Origin: Xylogone sp. PMI_703
Lineage: Eukaryota; Ascomycota; Leotiomycetes
Assembly (NCBI GenBank): GCA_021399445.1
Contig: JAJTUQ010000001.1
Location: forward strand, 2,418,001-2,482,000
Direction: 5' to 3'
Length of the DNA stretch: 64,000 nucleotides
The number at the start of each line of letters is the position of its first letter. Position 1 is the stretch's first letter. The notes beneath the pieces were generated by a model. That model worked only from the letters and a program-made list of their open reading frames with translations. It was not told the DNA's origin and made no database searches. Both the position numbers and the translations under genes were made by a program. Shown in pieces: positions 23,201-35,578 of the stretch.

Positions 23201-24758
23201 CAACCTTCCAGTCAACAGGATTACCAGCAACAATTTGACCAGCAGTATCAAGATCAGATGCAGCAATACAACCAACAATATCAACAGGACCTGTCTAACT
23301 ATAATCAGCAATACCAACAGCAAATGCAAGATTACAATCAACAAAACAATTCATATGATATAGACTTGGGATCACTGAGCTCTCTACTTCCGTCGCAGCA
23401 AAACCCGCCATCTACTGACACCAACGGAGCAGATAGCCAGCAACAGGATCCAACTCAGGCCACCGACAGCACATTGGAGACTGATATTGTACGCTCTGAC
23501 TTTGACTCTCCTAATTCCCGAGCTCCGATACTGACCTCCTTCATAGTCTAATCTACTGAACAATATGTCCATGGCTTCTGTTCAGAGCCCCCCTGCTCCA
23601 GTAACCCCTCCACCAGATCAGGCTCAGCCAGCTCAACCATCTCCGCCAGCCAGCCCACCACTAACGGATATGAACGGGATGCCACTTCAAGATATATCAT
23701 CCTTTGATCCCACAGGATCATTCCAGGCTTCATCCACTACTGCTGATGCATCCTCTTCAGCTCAAGATACATCTACAGCCGCTGCACCCCCATCACCTCT
23801 TCAAGATTCGTCGACTTTTTCTACTTCTCAGGATCCTTCATCCACCCTGGATACGTCATCTGCCACGCCTGATCCATTATTCTCTATGACTATGACATCC
23901 AATCAAGACCAAGTATTTTCAGCGGATATCACGTACTCTCAAGTCTCATCTTCATCGATGACTCCAGTGCCATCTTCACAGGACCCATCAACTACTATAG
24001 GCGCCGCGCCCTCGGCCTCTTTCCAGGATCAGTCCGATATTATGGGAACGCAATCATCCTTCCAAGATCCATCCACCACCATGGGAGCACAGTCATCTTT
24101 CCAGGATCCCTCAACCTCCATAGCCGCCATGCCATCCTTCCAAGATCCGACTGCCACACTCGGAGCTTCGACATCTTACTTTCAAGACACTACGTCAACC
24201 GCCGACGTATCAACGACCTCCTTCCAAGATCAAATAACATCCACGACAACAACATCGTACCAAGATCCGTCAACCGCTATTTTCGGCGCATCGGCATCCT
24301 TCTATCAAGATCCTTCGGCATCAATGACCACATCATCAACCGTATTCCAAGATCAATCCTCTACCACCGTCTTCGATACCTCTTCCTTCACGGTAGATAC
24401 GTCGTCATTCCAAGATACCTCCTCCTTTACTGTAGATACATCATCATTCCAAGATACCTCCTCCTTTACTGTAGATACATCATCATTCCAAGATACCTCT
24501 TCTATAATCGGCCAGAACTCGGTCATGGAAAGCACGCAATCGTCAGGCTTCGATTTCTCTTCCATGCTGAGTAGCTTCACCGGATCTGGTGGTGGCGATT
24601 CATCAGGTTCCTTCCTGGATATCATATCTTCAGCTACTTCAACCACTGCAGTGGATACAAGTTCTTCTGGAGGATTTGACTTGAGTAGTATTACGAATGT
24701 GATGAGTAGTTTTGATACTTCGGGTTATGATGATTCAAGCAGTTCTGGGTTATATTAG
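20249..24758 (+). CDS. Giant Gln/Pro/His- and Ser/Thr-rich protein with WW-like N-terminus
   Basis: Two exons, 20249-23488 and 23547-24758, joined by a 58-nt intron in phase 0, give 1483 residues; read without splicing the two halves look like separate genes. The ATG at 20249 is the first in the frame. Residues about 9-45 (LPPGWESDYDG..RWFFVHKPSG) resemble a WW domain, with the second tryptophan position not conserved. Residues about 465-540 form the only other ordered-looking block, with KKAYDSTKKFIKQHPVKT and an alanine-rich helix. The rest is Gln-rich, then His/Pro/Gln-rich (about 790-920), a charged IEQKIEQKIESKLEEKL helix, then Tyr/Gln/Asn-rich. Exon 2 is Ser/Thr-rich with many SFQDPST-like repeats. 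No catalytic motif, signal peptide or membrane segment is seen. Function unknown; a scaffold, condensate-forming or regulatory role is only a guess. Confidence 0.85.
23945..24510 (+). repeat. SFQDPST-type degenerate coding repeat
   Basis: Within exon 2 of the giant protein the motif Ser-Phe/Tyr-Gln-Asp-Pro/Gln/Thr-Ser-Thr recurs more than ten times at spacings of 12-17 residues, with variable Ser/Thr/Ala linkers. DNA copies are diverged, so the peptide pattern rather than the nucleotide sequence has been kept. Confidence 0.75.
24375..24500 (+). repeat. 39-bp tandem repeat, about three copies
   Basis: Units start at 24375, 24414 and 24453, with a partial one at 24492. The units at 24414 and 24453 are identical over 39 bases; the one at 24375 differs at several positions. 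Each unit encodes 13 residues (DTSSFTVDTSSFQ), so copy-number change keeps the reading frame. Confidence 0.9.
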
Positions 24759-26514
24759 ATCGTTGACTATGCTGGCTGACTACTTTGGGATTCGAGGAGT
24801 TTGGGAGAGGGTCATTTCATGGGAAGGAGTTATTGGGTGCCCTTCTAATAGGAGAATGGTTACTATGAGTTGTATGGAGTGATAATGACTATTGTTTGTA
24901 ACCTATGTTTCATATTTTCGTTATACTATTTACCATTGTGGATTCAAATGTTGTATACACCACTACAATATGTGGGCTCCATTTCTTCTCTTTTACAACC
25001 TTCCCTCTTAGAGGGTATGATAGATTTCCAGTTCTCTCTCCTGCCTTGTGCAGCATAGGCAGCCTGTATGATTCCCATGGCACACATCTTAATAAGAAGT
25101 GTTCTGCTATCTCTCTAGAGTGTCCGCAAGTGTATATTGCTGTGTTTGCCATCTTTACCCTAGAACTTTTTACAGTGATATTTAACATTCGTGTGCGGTT
25201 TTCAAAGTGACAAGGCCAGTCTGAGGGCAAGGGTAACTCTTCGAAGAACCTGAGTGAGCAAGGCTATGATATATAATTCATCTACAAATATCTTGCTATT
25301 AACGGTAAATCGTGAGCTAAAGTTCCGAGTATTGTAGTCATTACCTTTGATAATAGCGTATTTCTAAATATATACCTTATTCTAGTTGCCTTTAAGGCCT
25401 TTTTTGGGCATAATAATGGCATTAGCCTTTAGAATAGTACTGTACTATAACACACATAAAGCCTAGCTCATCTCGACCTACCATCCGCGACACCCTCTCA
25501 AAATAAATAAGCGCTAGCGACCGTGCCTTCCACTTTCATAGCTCACAAATGGAAATTTTCGTTATCAATGCAGTGGAAACGATGTGACTGACCATCAAAC
25601 TCAGCACACTTGATAGGGACACGACTCAACTCGATCTTGGGCTTCCGTATGTCCCACCAAGCATGTGTTGATAGTATGTGTCACATTTTATCCCACTCTC
25701 TTTCGAATTTCATACTAGATTCTATATCTACCTAATTTGGGTTATATAACTCTTGGATCAATTATCCACGTGAATATCACGTGGTTAGGAGTTAATGAAT
25801 ATGTTCTAGTCTATACGTAAATAACACTCCTTTGAACCACTTTTTCAATAGTACAACAACAATTTTCCTTCTTCAAAATTATATTATTGTATTCTCTATG
25901 TCTTCAGCTTTAAAATGGTATAAAACATTGTATGGTTATATTAATATTTGGCTTGTAAGTATAAGAAACGTGTTGTAATTTCTGATATATACAAATTTAT
26001 ATCTAAAAATTTATATTATTTCAAAGCTTATGACTATAGAAATTCGATAAAACTATAATATTGTCGTTGCGATACTGAAAAGGCGGTTAAGATGAATCTC
26101 ATTTACGTATGGGCTGGCTTATTCATGGATGGGCCGTATTTACGTATGGGCTAGAACAAATACGAGGTCTAATTAGGAAGGAGGATACGGCCTTTAATTA
26201 TATAACTTCCTTCCCTCGTATGACAATACGATAACCATATGACTCCTATTATAACGCAATTAGCATATCGTACCAAAAAGGTTACGCCGTGCCACGCATT
26301 ATGAGAGTATACCGACAATAATACATATTATTTTTACTAGATTAAGTAGCTAGACTATTTCCCTATCACCCTTTAATAGCATGAACACACAGCCATTTTA
26401 CGCCAAGGAGAAAGATTTTGTTTGCTTCATTTATTTAGTTCATTTGATCAAACATCCTAGTATGCAGAGCTGGTTTTGTCGGGAGCATAGCACTTGATAT
26501 TCACCAGGAAAAAA
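24759..26514. other. AT-rich intergenic region
   Basis: 1.75 kb. The left part is the 3' end of the giant gene; overlapping open frames near 24870-25230 have no motif. From about 25700 the DNA is strongly AT-rich. A 15-base repeat, ATTTACGTATGGGCT, occurs at 26101 and again at 26138. No gene supported. Confidence 0.45.
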
Positions 26515-27171
26515 ATGTGGCTCCGTCGGCAGTACGAGAGGATATCCAATAGAAATGACAATGAAACTGAAATTGCGATAGCTTCACCTAACAAATCTCT
26601 GTGGACTAGTAAAGCTTGTGTTCTTGTCCTAGGCATACTTATAGGCTATATGGTCTATGGTTTTGGGTCTCAGCTTTTTGAACTCTTGACACACGAATTA
26701 CAAACCAAAAATGTGGCTACGGCGTTGAATTGTGGCAATACGACAGCTGAAGCAAGAGCGCGTGGGTGTGAATTCGATGTGTTGAGTTACAGCTGGATAC
26801 CTCGGGAGTGTCGAGATCGCCAGACGGACGATGAATTCATCCAATGGCTATATAATGACGATCGACAACTTGGACCATGGCCTTTTTTCACAGATCGAGA
26901 AATGAAGAATAGGATCCCAGATGCGAACGCTCTGTCCGAAAGAGTTAATATTCTCTCCTACACACCACAAGAGGAACACATTGGTCATTGTATCTTTTGG
27001 TATCGAAGACTACACCGAGCGTTGAGTAACAATTTCAAGGTGGATATTAGAGGGAGGAATCTTAATCATACTATGCATTGTACCACCATGGTTTTGAAAA
27101 GTACAACAGGAATTTCAGAAGAATATGCGACTCTAAGGACACACTTTGGCGTTACATTTGGACATTGTTGA
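26515..27171 (+). CDS. UstYa-like (DUF3328-type) membrane protein
   Basis: Single frame of 218 residues. The open frame begins at a TTG; the first ATG is 26515. A short cytosolic N-terminus is followed by one transmembrane segment (about residues 33-51, ACVLVLGILIGYMVYGF), then a luminal part beginning with CGNTTAEARARGCEFDVLSYSW and IPRECRD, a pattern common in fungal single-pass proteins of this group. Two HxxHC motifs are present, HIGHC at 155-159 and HTMHC at 185-189; in UstYa proteins of ribosomally made peptide clusters this pair is linked to copper-dependent oxidative cyclisation. Here no precursor peptide or other biosynthetic gene lies nearby, so an oxidase role is unproven. The gene sits in AT-rich DNA. 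Confidence 0.75.
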   Translation: MWLRRQYERISNRNDNETEIAIASPNKSLWTSKACVLVLGILIGYMVYGFGSQLFELLTHELQTKNVATALNCGNTTAEARARGCEFDVLSYSWIPRECRDRQTDDEFIQWLYNDDRQLGPWPFFTDREMKNRIPDANALSERVNILSYTPQEEHIGHCIFWYRRLHRALSNNFKVDIRGRNLNHTMHCTTMVLKSTTGISEEYATLRTHFGVTFGHC

Positions 27172-27554
27172 TATCGGCCGTCTGATACAAACTAGACACA
27201 TCCAATCGGGGTCAGTAGTGATATAGGTCTATTACAATATAGTATCTAGGCATCTATATCATACAATACCAGTTAGGATTAGGTATTGAAATATCAATAT
27301 TTCCTTTCGTTACTCTATAATATGCGATGGCTCCTAATACAATTCATCTTCAATCTTGACCGATTCTACTGAGTTTGAGGGGGAAAATAACTAGCAAAAG
27401 TAACTTAAACATTTATAGCTTGAGTATAACCGATAATTTATTCTATCTATCTGTTAACAGTGAAATATTATCCACAACCTAAATAACAAAACTAATTTTT
27501 AACTATCAAACATTATTCACCAACTTTTGTGATTTTCCCTTATCACCCGTATAC
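27172..27554. other. Convergent intergenic spacer
   Basis: 383 bases of AT-rich DNA between the converging UstYa-like gene and the protease-like gene. No feature seen. Confidence 0.4.
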
Positions 27555-29327
27555 CTACTTACCAGTTCCACTACGTGTATGACTAAATCTGCGCATGCCA
27601 CCATCCATCTCATATATAGTACGTTTAATGCCGTTTCCTTCCATCTCATGGGGTATCCACATTCCAGGGAGCTCTTTAACTGTAGGAGAATCTCTCTGCA
27701 ATCCCACCTCCTCCCCGTCCAAACTCTTCGTCCGCTTCTTCCTCTGAAGAAAGTAGAACACCCCAAGGCCAGCCATTACCAAAGTTGCAATAACCCCAAT
27801 TACAACCGCTACAACCGTGCCTGAAGACAAATGACGTCCTTTTTGTTGATCAGATAGCGATGCCGGCGATGATGATGACGAAATAGAAGTGCTATGAGGG
27901 GAAGCAGACGATTCCGCTGCTCTACTTGAATTCGTACAACTTTCTGCAGCAGTGGTCTTGGAAATGACAGGAATGAGTTGCTCGTCACTGGATGGATTCG
28001 CTTGCCATAAAGTGAAGGTTCCTTCGTCGTGGTTGACCATGAGATAAGCTGAGGTGAGAAAGTATCGTCCTAGGGTGGCGGGTTGATTACCAATGACGTT
28101 GAAGAGAAACTCGCGCTGAGACTGGTTGAAGATTTGGCTGCCGTCCGTGTCTATATCGACAAATGGGACCATGTACTGGTCGTTTGGGATGTGGATTTGG
28201 AGACCAGAAGAGAATGTGATGGACATGTCACCGTCGAATCTGAGATTGAAATTTAATCTCTGTTTCAGCAAATACAAAATTTTGATTGAGATCAGAGTGA
28301 GGAAGTACGTACGAATTATCAGCATCGTATAGAATCGCCGACCAATGTAAACCGGTGGAAAATCCGATCCCTTTCGTATCGGTCAAGTTTTCGAAATTCT
28401 GCAGAATATCACTTGGTGCTTCGATTAACAATTGTCTCTGAGGCACAATGCAGACCGGTAAGGAGAGGTGTTTCGGGAATATGCTCGCGGTATCACCATT
28501 CCGGTCTATAAGCTCTATATCGGATATCGCAACCTTCATCCCGGTCCAACAACCGGTATCTTCATTATAATCTAGTGGTTGTGTATAATTCTGGCCGATC
28601 ACCTTAACCTGGTCGTATCCGCCAAGCACTACCGAGCCATCTAGTGGTTCGTCAACCCACATTCGCCCCCAGAATATGGACCACACTTTGGACACAATTT
28701 GTCCTGCATCAAGCAGGCTTTTAAGATAAGTGGATTCAGGTCCCATTCCTATCGCATGGAGCGTTGAATACCCGTGATCCCATGACTGTCTGGGAATCCC
28801 AATGGAAAAGTTGGTGAGATTCGTAGTACCAGGTGCGAATGAGTCGGTCCCACCAAGACTAGTTGATATTAACTCGGCAATTCCTGTCTCAGAACCTTTC
28901 ACATCTGTCTCTGCTGATGCACCCCCTGCGGCAACTATGTCAACGTCCTTTTCATATGTTGTGGAAGCATTCTCGTAAAAAAATTCCCCCGGCGAACTCT
29001 ACAGATTGTATCGCTGAAGATGACCGTATCATCACAGAATGGCTCATAATCGTATAACCAGGTATTGTTAAGTTCCCTTTTGATAGCTTAAGCAAAAAAA
29101 TGGATAATTGAGAGTTGAGTGGCTGTTAGAGTCACTTACGCCCAAGGGAGAACTACAATATCTTGGGATGGGGTTCCAACCTTAGCTGGAATCCCTCTCA
29201 TGAGAGAGTTCTCTATATCTGGAAGGACTTGTACATCCTTAAGAGGCAATGATACTACTTTGGAACCGCAGGACGTTCCTTCCGTTCTTGTGAACAGTAG
29301 AACCAGAAGAGAGAGATGAAGTATCAT
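27555..29327 (-). pseudogene. Aspartic-protease-like membrane protein, frameshifted
   Basis: Minus strand. Exon 1 is 29327-29140 (signal peptide MILHLSLLVLLF, then AKVGTPSQDIVVLP), exon 2 is 29076-28313, and exon 3 starts at 28257 or 28239 and ends at 27555. The product is a pepsin-fold (A1-like) ectodomain, a Ser-rich stalk, one membrane segment (GTVVAVVIGVIATLVMAGLGVFYF) and a basic cytosolic tail. Where active peptidases have Asp-Thr-Gly it has LPWAELNNTW, so it is probably not catalytic. Exon 2 is open in one frame up to CRVRRGNFF and continues as YENASTTYEKD only in another; the change falls at a run of seven A on the plus strand (28977-28983), as if one base were missing. It is either a real lesion or a homopolymer sequencing error. 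Apart from this the frame is intact. Confidence 0.75.
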
Positions 29328-30196
29328 CGCAGGACAAATTTCGGGCGACTACCCAGAGTCACACAAGCAACAAACAACTTTGTAAGCAGAAAAAAGTGGA
29401 ACCTGAAGTGAGCCTTAAAGCGGGTATGCAACTTTATTTACATTTGGGTCTACCAGACTTTGGGATTTGAAACCCATCCTCCAGGTCACCAATTACGCGG
29501 GCCTTGATCTGCAACGCAACGTGAAGAAACATGTACAAAACTTCATCTGTTTATCTTGATAGTTAAGTGAATTACCATCTAGCTATTGGCTGAGTCGTTT
29601 AAATTGTAGCAATAGCACAATTAAGTATCTAAAAGAAGGTGATGAAGCCGTGTTGTTGTTCCAACCTCAACCCTCTCTCCATGTCTCGATACTGCCAAGG
29701 TGCATCAGATATTTCTGAAACAAAATCCTGCGAGTAGCCAACAATGCATAGCCGCCCAGTATTTATAACCATCTCTTACTGGTTAATTACACTTCTGGTA
29801 GAAGACGCGCCTCTTGGCAATCAGATACAAGTGATGGGTGGCAACCTCGCGCGTATTTTAGGTTTCAGACACGACCCGATCGGCTGGGTCCCCTAGCCTG
29901 ACACGCCTGGCACGCCCTGAGTGGTCAACCTCAACCTCACGCGTAACATCCGGTAAGACGGATGCATCTCCTAGGACACAGAAACATATCCGACACCCTT
30001 AAACGGACCTCAACTCTCCAGCCACTGTTGAGATGAGGAGTCGACCCTTCTGTTTGGGAGTTTCGTAACTTTAGGCCATACCATCATTCATTGCTTTATT
30101 TTGACGATACCTGACCGCCCCTGTATACGTGCATCAGCTTCCGCTCATTTACCCCCCTCACCCCTCATTATATCTTCTCCTGGTTCTCCTAGCGGC
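29328..30196. promoter_or_regulatory. Divergent intergenic region, protease-like / GH47
   Basis: 869 bases between the divergent start codons at 29327 (minus) and 30197 (plus). The right 250 bases are more GC-rich and pyrimidine-rich, consistent with the leader of the GH47 gene. No repeat or RNA gene seen. Confidence 0.4.
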
Positions 30197-32039
<1,843 letters not shown>

Positions 32040-33378
32040 TACATACACCGACACCGCTATTCTCCTATCGGTGTGTTAATAAGCGATACATTATCAGCAG
32101 TCTGTCCAATAAAGAGAAACTAGGATTCACCATCGGATTGTTAGCAAACCAGTTTTTCCCTAAAAGCTTAGAACGCATATATGTAAGGCTATACGGAGGT
32201 ATGTAATCACATCACAACTCAATTGAAAATACTGATCAGATGCTCACCATGCGACATGCAGGAGTCACCCTTGATCCCTTTAACAGTAGAGGGTATCACA
32301 GTGACCAACCTCCAATCGGACCCACGTCCTTTAGCAACAATCTTTTTAGAAATGACCCACCGAAGTAACTCAAATTGCATTATACCAATAGATATAGATT
32401 ATAGATTATTAGAAATTTATATGTTCATTCACTTGCAACTTTGGTATTACTAGAGCAGAATCATTTTCTATGCAAGGCTATCCATCCAAAGGGTCCTTAA
32501 AACACCCGAACTTATCAGCCTTGTGTTCACAGCCTATAACCTATCATTACACCTCTATATACGCCGCTTCTATCTGACTCTTTTTCGTTGCGTGCCAGAA
32601 TTTCAGTTTTCTTCACTAGTTGGCTCGGCATCCTTTTTCTTTCTCTTCTGTTGCGCATCTTACGTGAGTCTTTTCACTAAAGGTCTCGGTATCGCCACCC
32701 TACAGTTAACTCTACGCTACTGTTGCGTATCTCGCCACGTCAATCCTTTACTATATCTCTCAGCATCCGAAGGCCTGTGCCATTCATTTGTATTGCGAAC
32801 CTAGTCTCAGGTGCTTCTTTAAAAAGAAACTCAGTGCAACCGCTGAGCTCTTTCTTTTTTCGTTCTTAGATTCTCTAAATGGAACACTAGGGACTGCACA
32901 TTCTCCTCCACATTTGTATGCATCAAGGGTCCAATATTGCTCTCACCGTGCGTATTTATCAAATCAAGATAAAGGATAAGCTAAACCCCACATACCCACA
33001 GACTATCCCTCAGACCAACTCGTTCAAGTCCGGTAAGCATAAGTAGTCCAACCAGGATATTACTTGTTCGCACAATACTCCGGAAGTGTTCTTGGCTTTG
33101 TGGTAAGTATCCAATGAACAAGCTATGAAATACAGTAATCACCCTAAAGTGGCCCCCAACCCAAGGGGACTTTACCGCCAAGGGGCTCGGGTATCACCCC
33201 GATTGTTGGAACTTTCGCCTAACTAGATCTTACGTTATCTTCCGTTAGCTAGGGGAGCTCACTGAAACTTATTATTAGACTGGGTCCGGTGCATATATTC
33301 ATCTCTCCCTAGGAAGCATGAACATAGATAATCTCTAAATCATCTTCATATCCATTTGTATTCAAGTTCTGCACTGCA
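32040..33378. other. Intergenic, no feature recognised
   Basis: 1.3 kb. Short plus-strand frames around 32500-32980 are pyrimidine-rich and Ser/Phe/Leu-coding by composition, with no motif. The final 200 bases lead to the start codon at 33379. Confidence 0.4.
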
Positions 33379-34184
33379 ATGGCATCTAATGTAGTATTTG
33401 TCCTGGTTCACGGTGCATGGGGAAGCACGGAGACCTGGGATTTGCTGATTCCCTTACTAAAAGAGTGTGGATATGAGAGTGCTGCCGTTGCAATGCCGTC
33501 AACCTCTACGCCAACGCCTGTGCAGAACATGGATCCTGATACCGAGTCTATTCGTAAGGTAGTTGAGCAACAAGTTTCAAAGGGAAAGGACGTTGTAGTG
33601 GTAATGCACTCCTATGGAGGCTTCCCTGGTAGTGAAGCCATGAAGTACTTTGTGGACAACAATGATGGCGCGAACGGCAGAGGAAGGGTTATACGCCTCG
33701 CATATATATCTGCTTTTATTCCAAAGTCGGAAAACTGTTTCATTGATCAAACTGGCGGAAAGCCTCCCCCTGCGTGGGCTGTGTCGGTAAGACACCTGAG
33801 GCGTAATATATCCCTACTTTCACTAAACATAGCTTCTAGGGCGACATATTTGAGACGACGCTCACTGCCGAGAGATTATACCCAGAGTGGTCTACAGAAG
33901 CCTCGGCGCCATACTATCGTCAATTAAGGCCAATGGCATATAGAACCATGTTCACTAAAACAACCATCGAACCTTACCGTAATATCCGCTCAGCATACTG
34001 GCATGCTGAATTGGACCCACTTCCACTTGAGGTTCAGAAAGCTATGGTTGCAGAAGTAATGGAGAAGGCACCAGGAATGTTTGACCTAATAGTTCAAAAG
34101 CCCTACGGACACATGGCGCCTATTACGGCCCCTGGCGAGGTTGCGGACTTTCTGGTCAAAGCGGCTACAACTGCTCTTAGCTAG
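33379..34184 (+). CDS. Alpha/beta hydrolase
   Basis: Two exons, 33379-33786 and 33840-34184, give 250 residues with the 53-nt intron in phase 0. The fold is shown by the oxyanion-hole segment HGAWGSTETW (residues 11-20), the nucleophile elbow HSYGG with Ser78, and the C-terminal YGHMAPITAPGEVADFL whose His is the likely third member of the triad; ELDPLP is a likely acid segment. The segment CELDK-like WHAELDPLPLEVQ and the size fit the small fungal hydrolases related to salicylate-esterase and RsbQ-type proteins. No signal peptide, so cytosolic. Substrate unknown. Confidence 0.85.
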
Positions 34185-34559
34185 AAGATAGACATTATAA
34201 TTCACACAAGCATTCCTGATCTTCCAGAATTCCCCTCCCATTAATATGGTCAGTTTCTAATACAGTAAGGTCTTAAATATAAGATTATATATATGCAGGC
34301 TTTATCACGATTACACTATCCTGATTCATTCGGGCGATATGGGTTAAATGGTTTTTAAAAATTGGTACTAGAAATGATACGCTAAGTAATATCAACCTTA
34401 GATACTTACATACTATGTTAACTAAGCCGTTCACATGAAAATTAATAAAATATCAGATATGCAAAATAAAGCACCTTATTTCGTAACTGCTTATACCCCT
34501 GTATATGCTGTTCGGAGACAAAACATATTAGGAAGGCTAGCAGACAAATAGACTTATCA
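34185..34559. other. Convergent intergenic spacer
   Basis: 375 bases, AT-rich, between the converging alpha/beta hydrolase genes. Nothing recognised. Confidence 0.4.
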
Positions 34560-35578
34560 TCAATAAGCAGGACTAGCAACATTGGCACTGTCCAGATCAA
34601 AACTGATCTCCGCATCTAGAAACCGCTTGATATCCTCTGCGAATTGTTCGGCGAATTGGTAAAGGAATCCATGTCCGGAATCTGGGAATATCTTCAACCA
34701 AGCATACGGCAGCTTTTGCTGTAACAAGTAGCTATTGGATATCGGAACCATAAAATCATTCTTTCCTTGGCTAATAAATACTGGAATTCTTATATCCCCC
34801 AGTCTGTCATATGAGCCATCGCCACGTTGCTGAGGATCGGCCATGGAACTTAGAGACGTCACCATTGCTCTTAATCCCACACCTCCATCCTTCCATTCAT
34901 GAGATACTCTGAGTGAGCGCTCTTCTCCGCTAGTAGAAGGATTACGCTCATATATTCGTTTGTAACAGGCTTTTCCAGCAGCCCAGCTAGTCGGTGTGTT
35001 GAGAAAGAATAAGGGCCCAAAATAGCTCTCGAAACTCTCCTGCGGGAGAGCAGCAATCTGTGACATCTGTATCCTATGTTCCGTACTGAAGTAAGCTACG
35101 GCAGGCCCCCAGGTAACAGCGGAAGCAGCTAATATAAGCCTTCGAACTAGTCCTCGTGGGCCATTCAGATAAACCAATTGGGCTACGACTCCTCCAATAC
35201 AGAATCCTAAGATATCCACTTGAGCGATCCCAAGAAGCGATAGGAAATTGACGACATGTTGAGCCATCTCTTTGCCTGAAGTGGCTACAGCGCCTGTGCT
35301 ATGGCCAACACCAGCATTATCGAAGAGGATGATTTCACGATGTGCAGCAATCGAATTAACTAGTAGCGGATCCCAGCTAGAATTTCTTTTGCATTAGTTT
35401 CAAAGGGTAGAGGATTGCTACAGGGGTTTGTGTACACTCACTAGTCCATTGTTCCTCGAAAATGCATTAGGAAGAGTAAGGGAACGTCCTTTTTCTTCCC
35501 AAATCTTCGGTATGCATACTTGAGCTCACTATGAAAAACAGCATACTCAGTCACCGCCGTCTGATGTGTGACTGGCAT
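34560..35578 (-). CDS. Alpha/beta hydrolase with Cys at the nucleophile elbow
   Basis: Two exons on the minus strand, 35578-35442 and 35376-34560, give 317 residues; the intron is 65 nt. The open frame runs further up to a TTG; the ATG at 35578 gives the MPVTHQTAV start. The hydrolase pattern is complete: HFRGTMDYWDP as oxyanion segment, FDNAGVGHS, the elbow LGFCIGG, an acid in SQGKNDFMVP and the histidine in DSGHGFLYQ. The nucleophile position is Cys105 (codon TGT at 35199-35201 on the plus strand), where relatives read Gly-Phe-Ser-x-Gly-Gly. A Cys is used in dienelactone hydrolases, so the protein may be active with a different chemistry, or impaired. It is convergent with the Ser-type hydrolase about 400 bases away, but the two are not close copies. 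Confidence 0.85.

Noticed and set aside
28981..29076. A 62-nt intron in the protease-like gene that would avoid the frameshift
   Set aside because: It would delete the NNTWLYDYEPFCDD segment that characterises the family and leave the exon in a poor frame.
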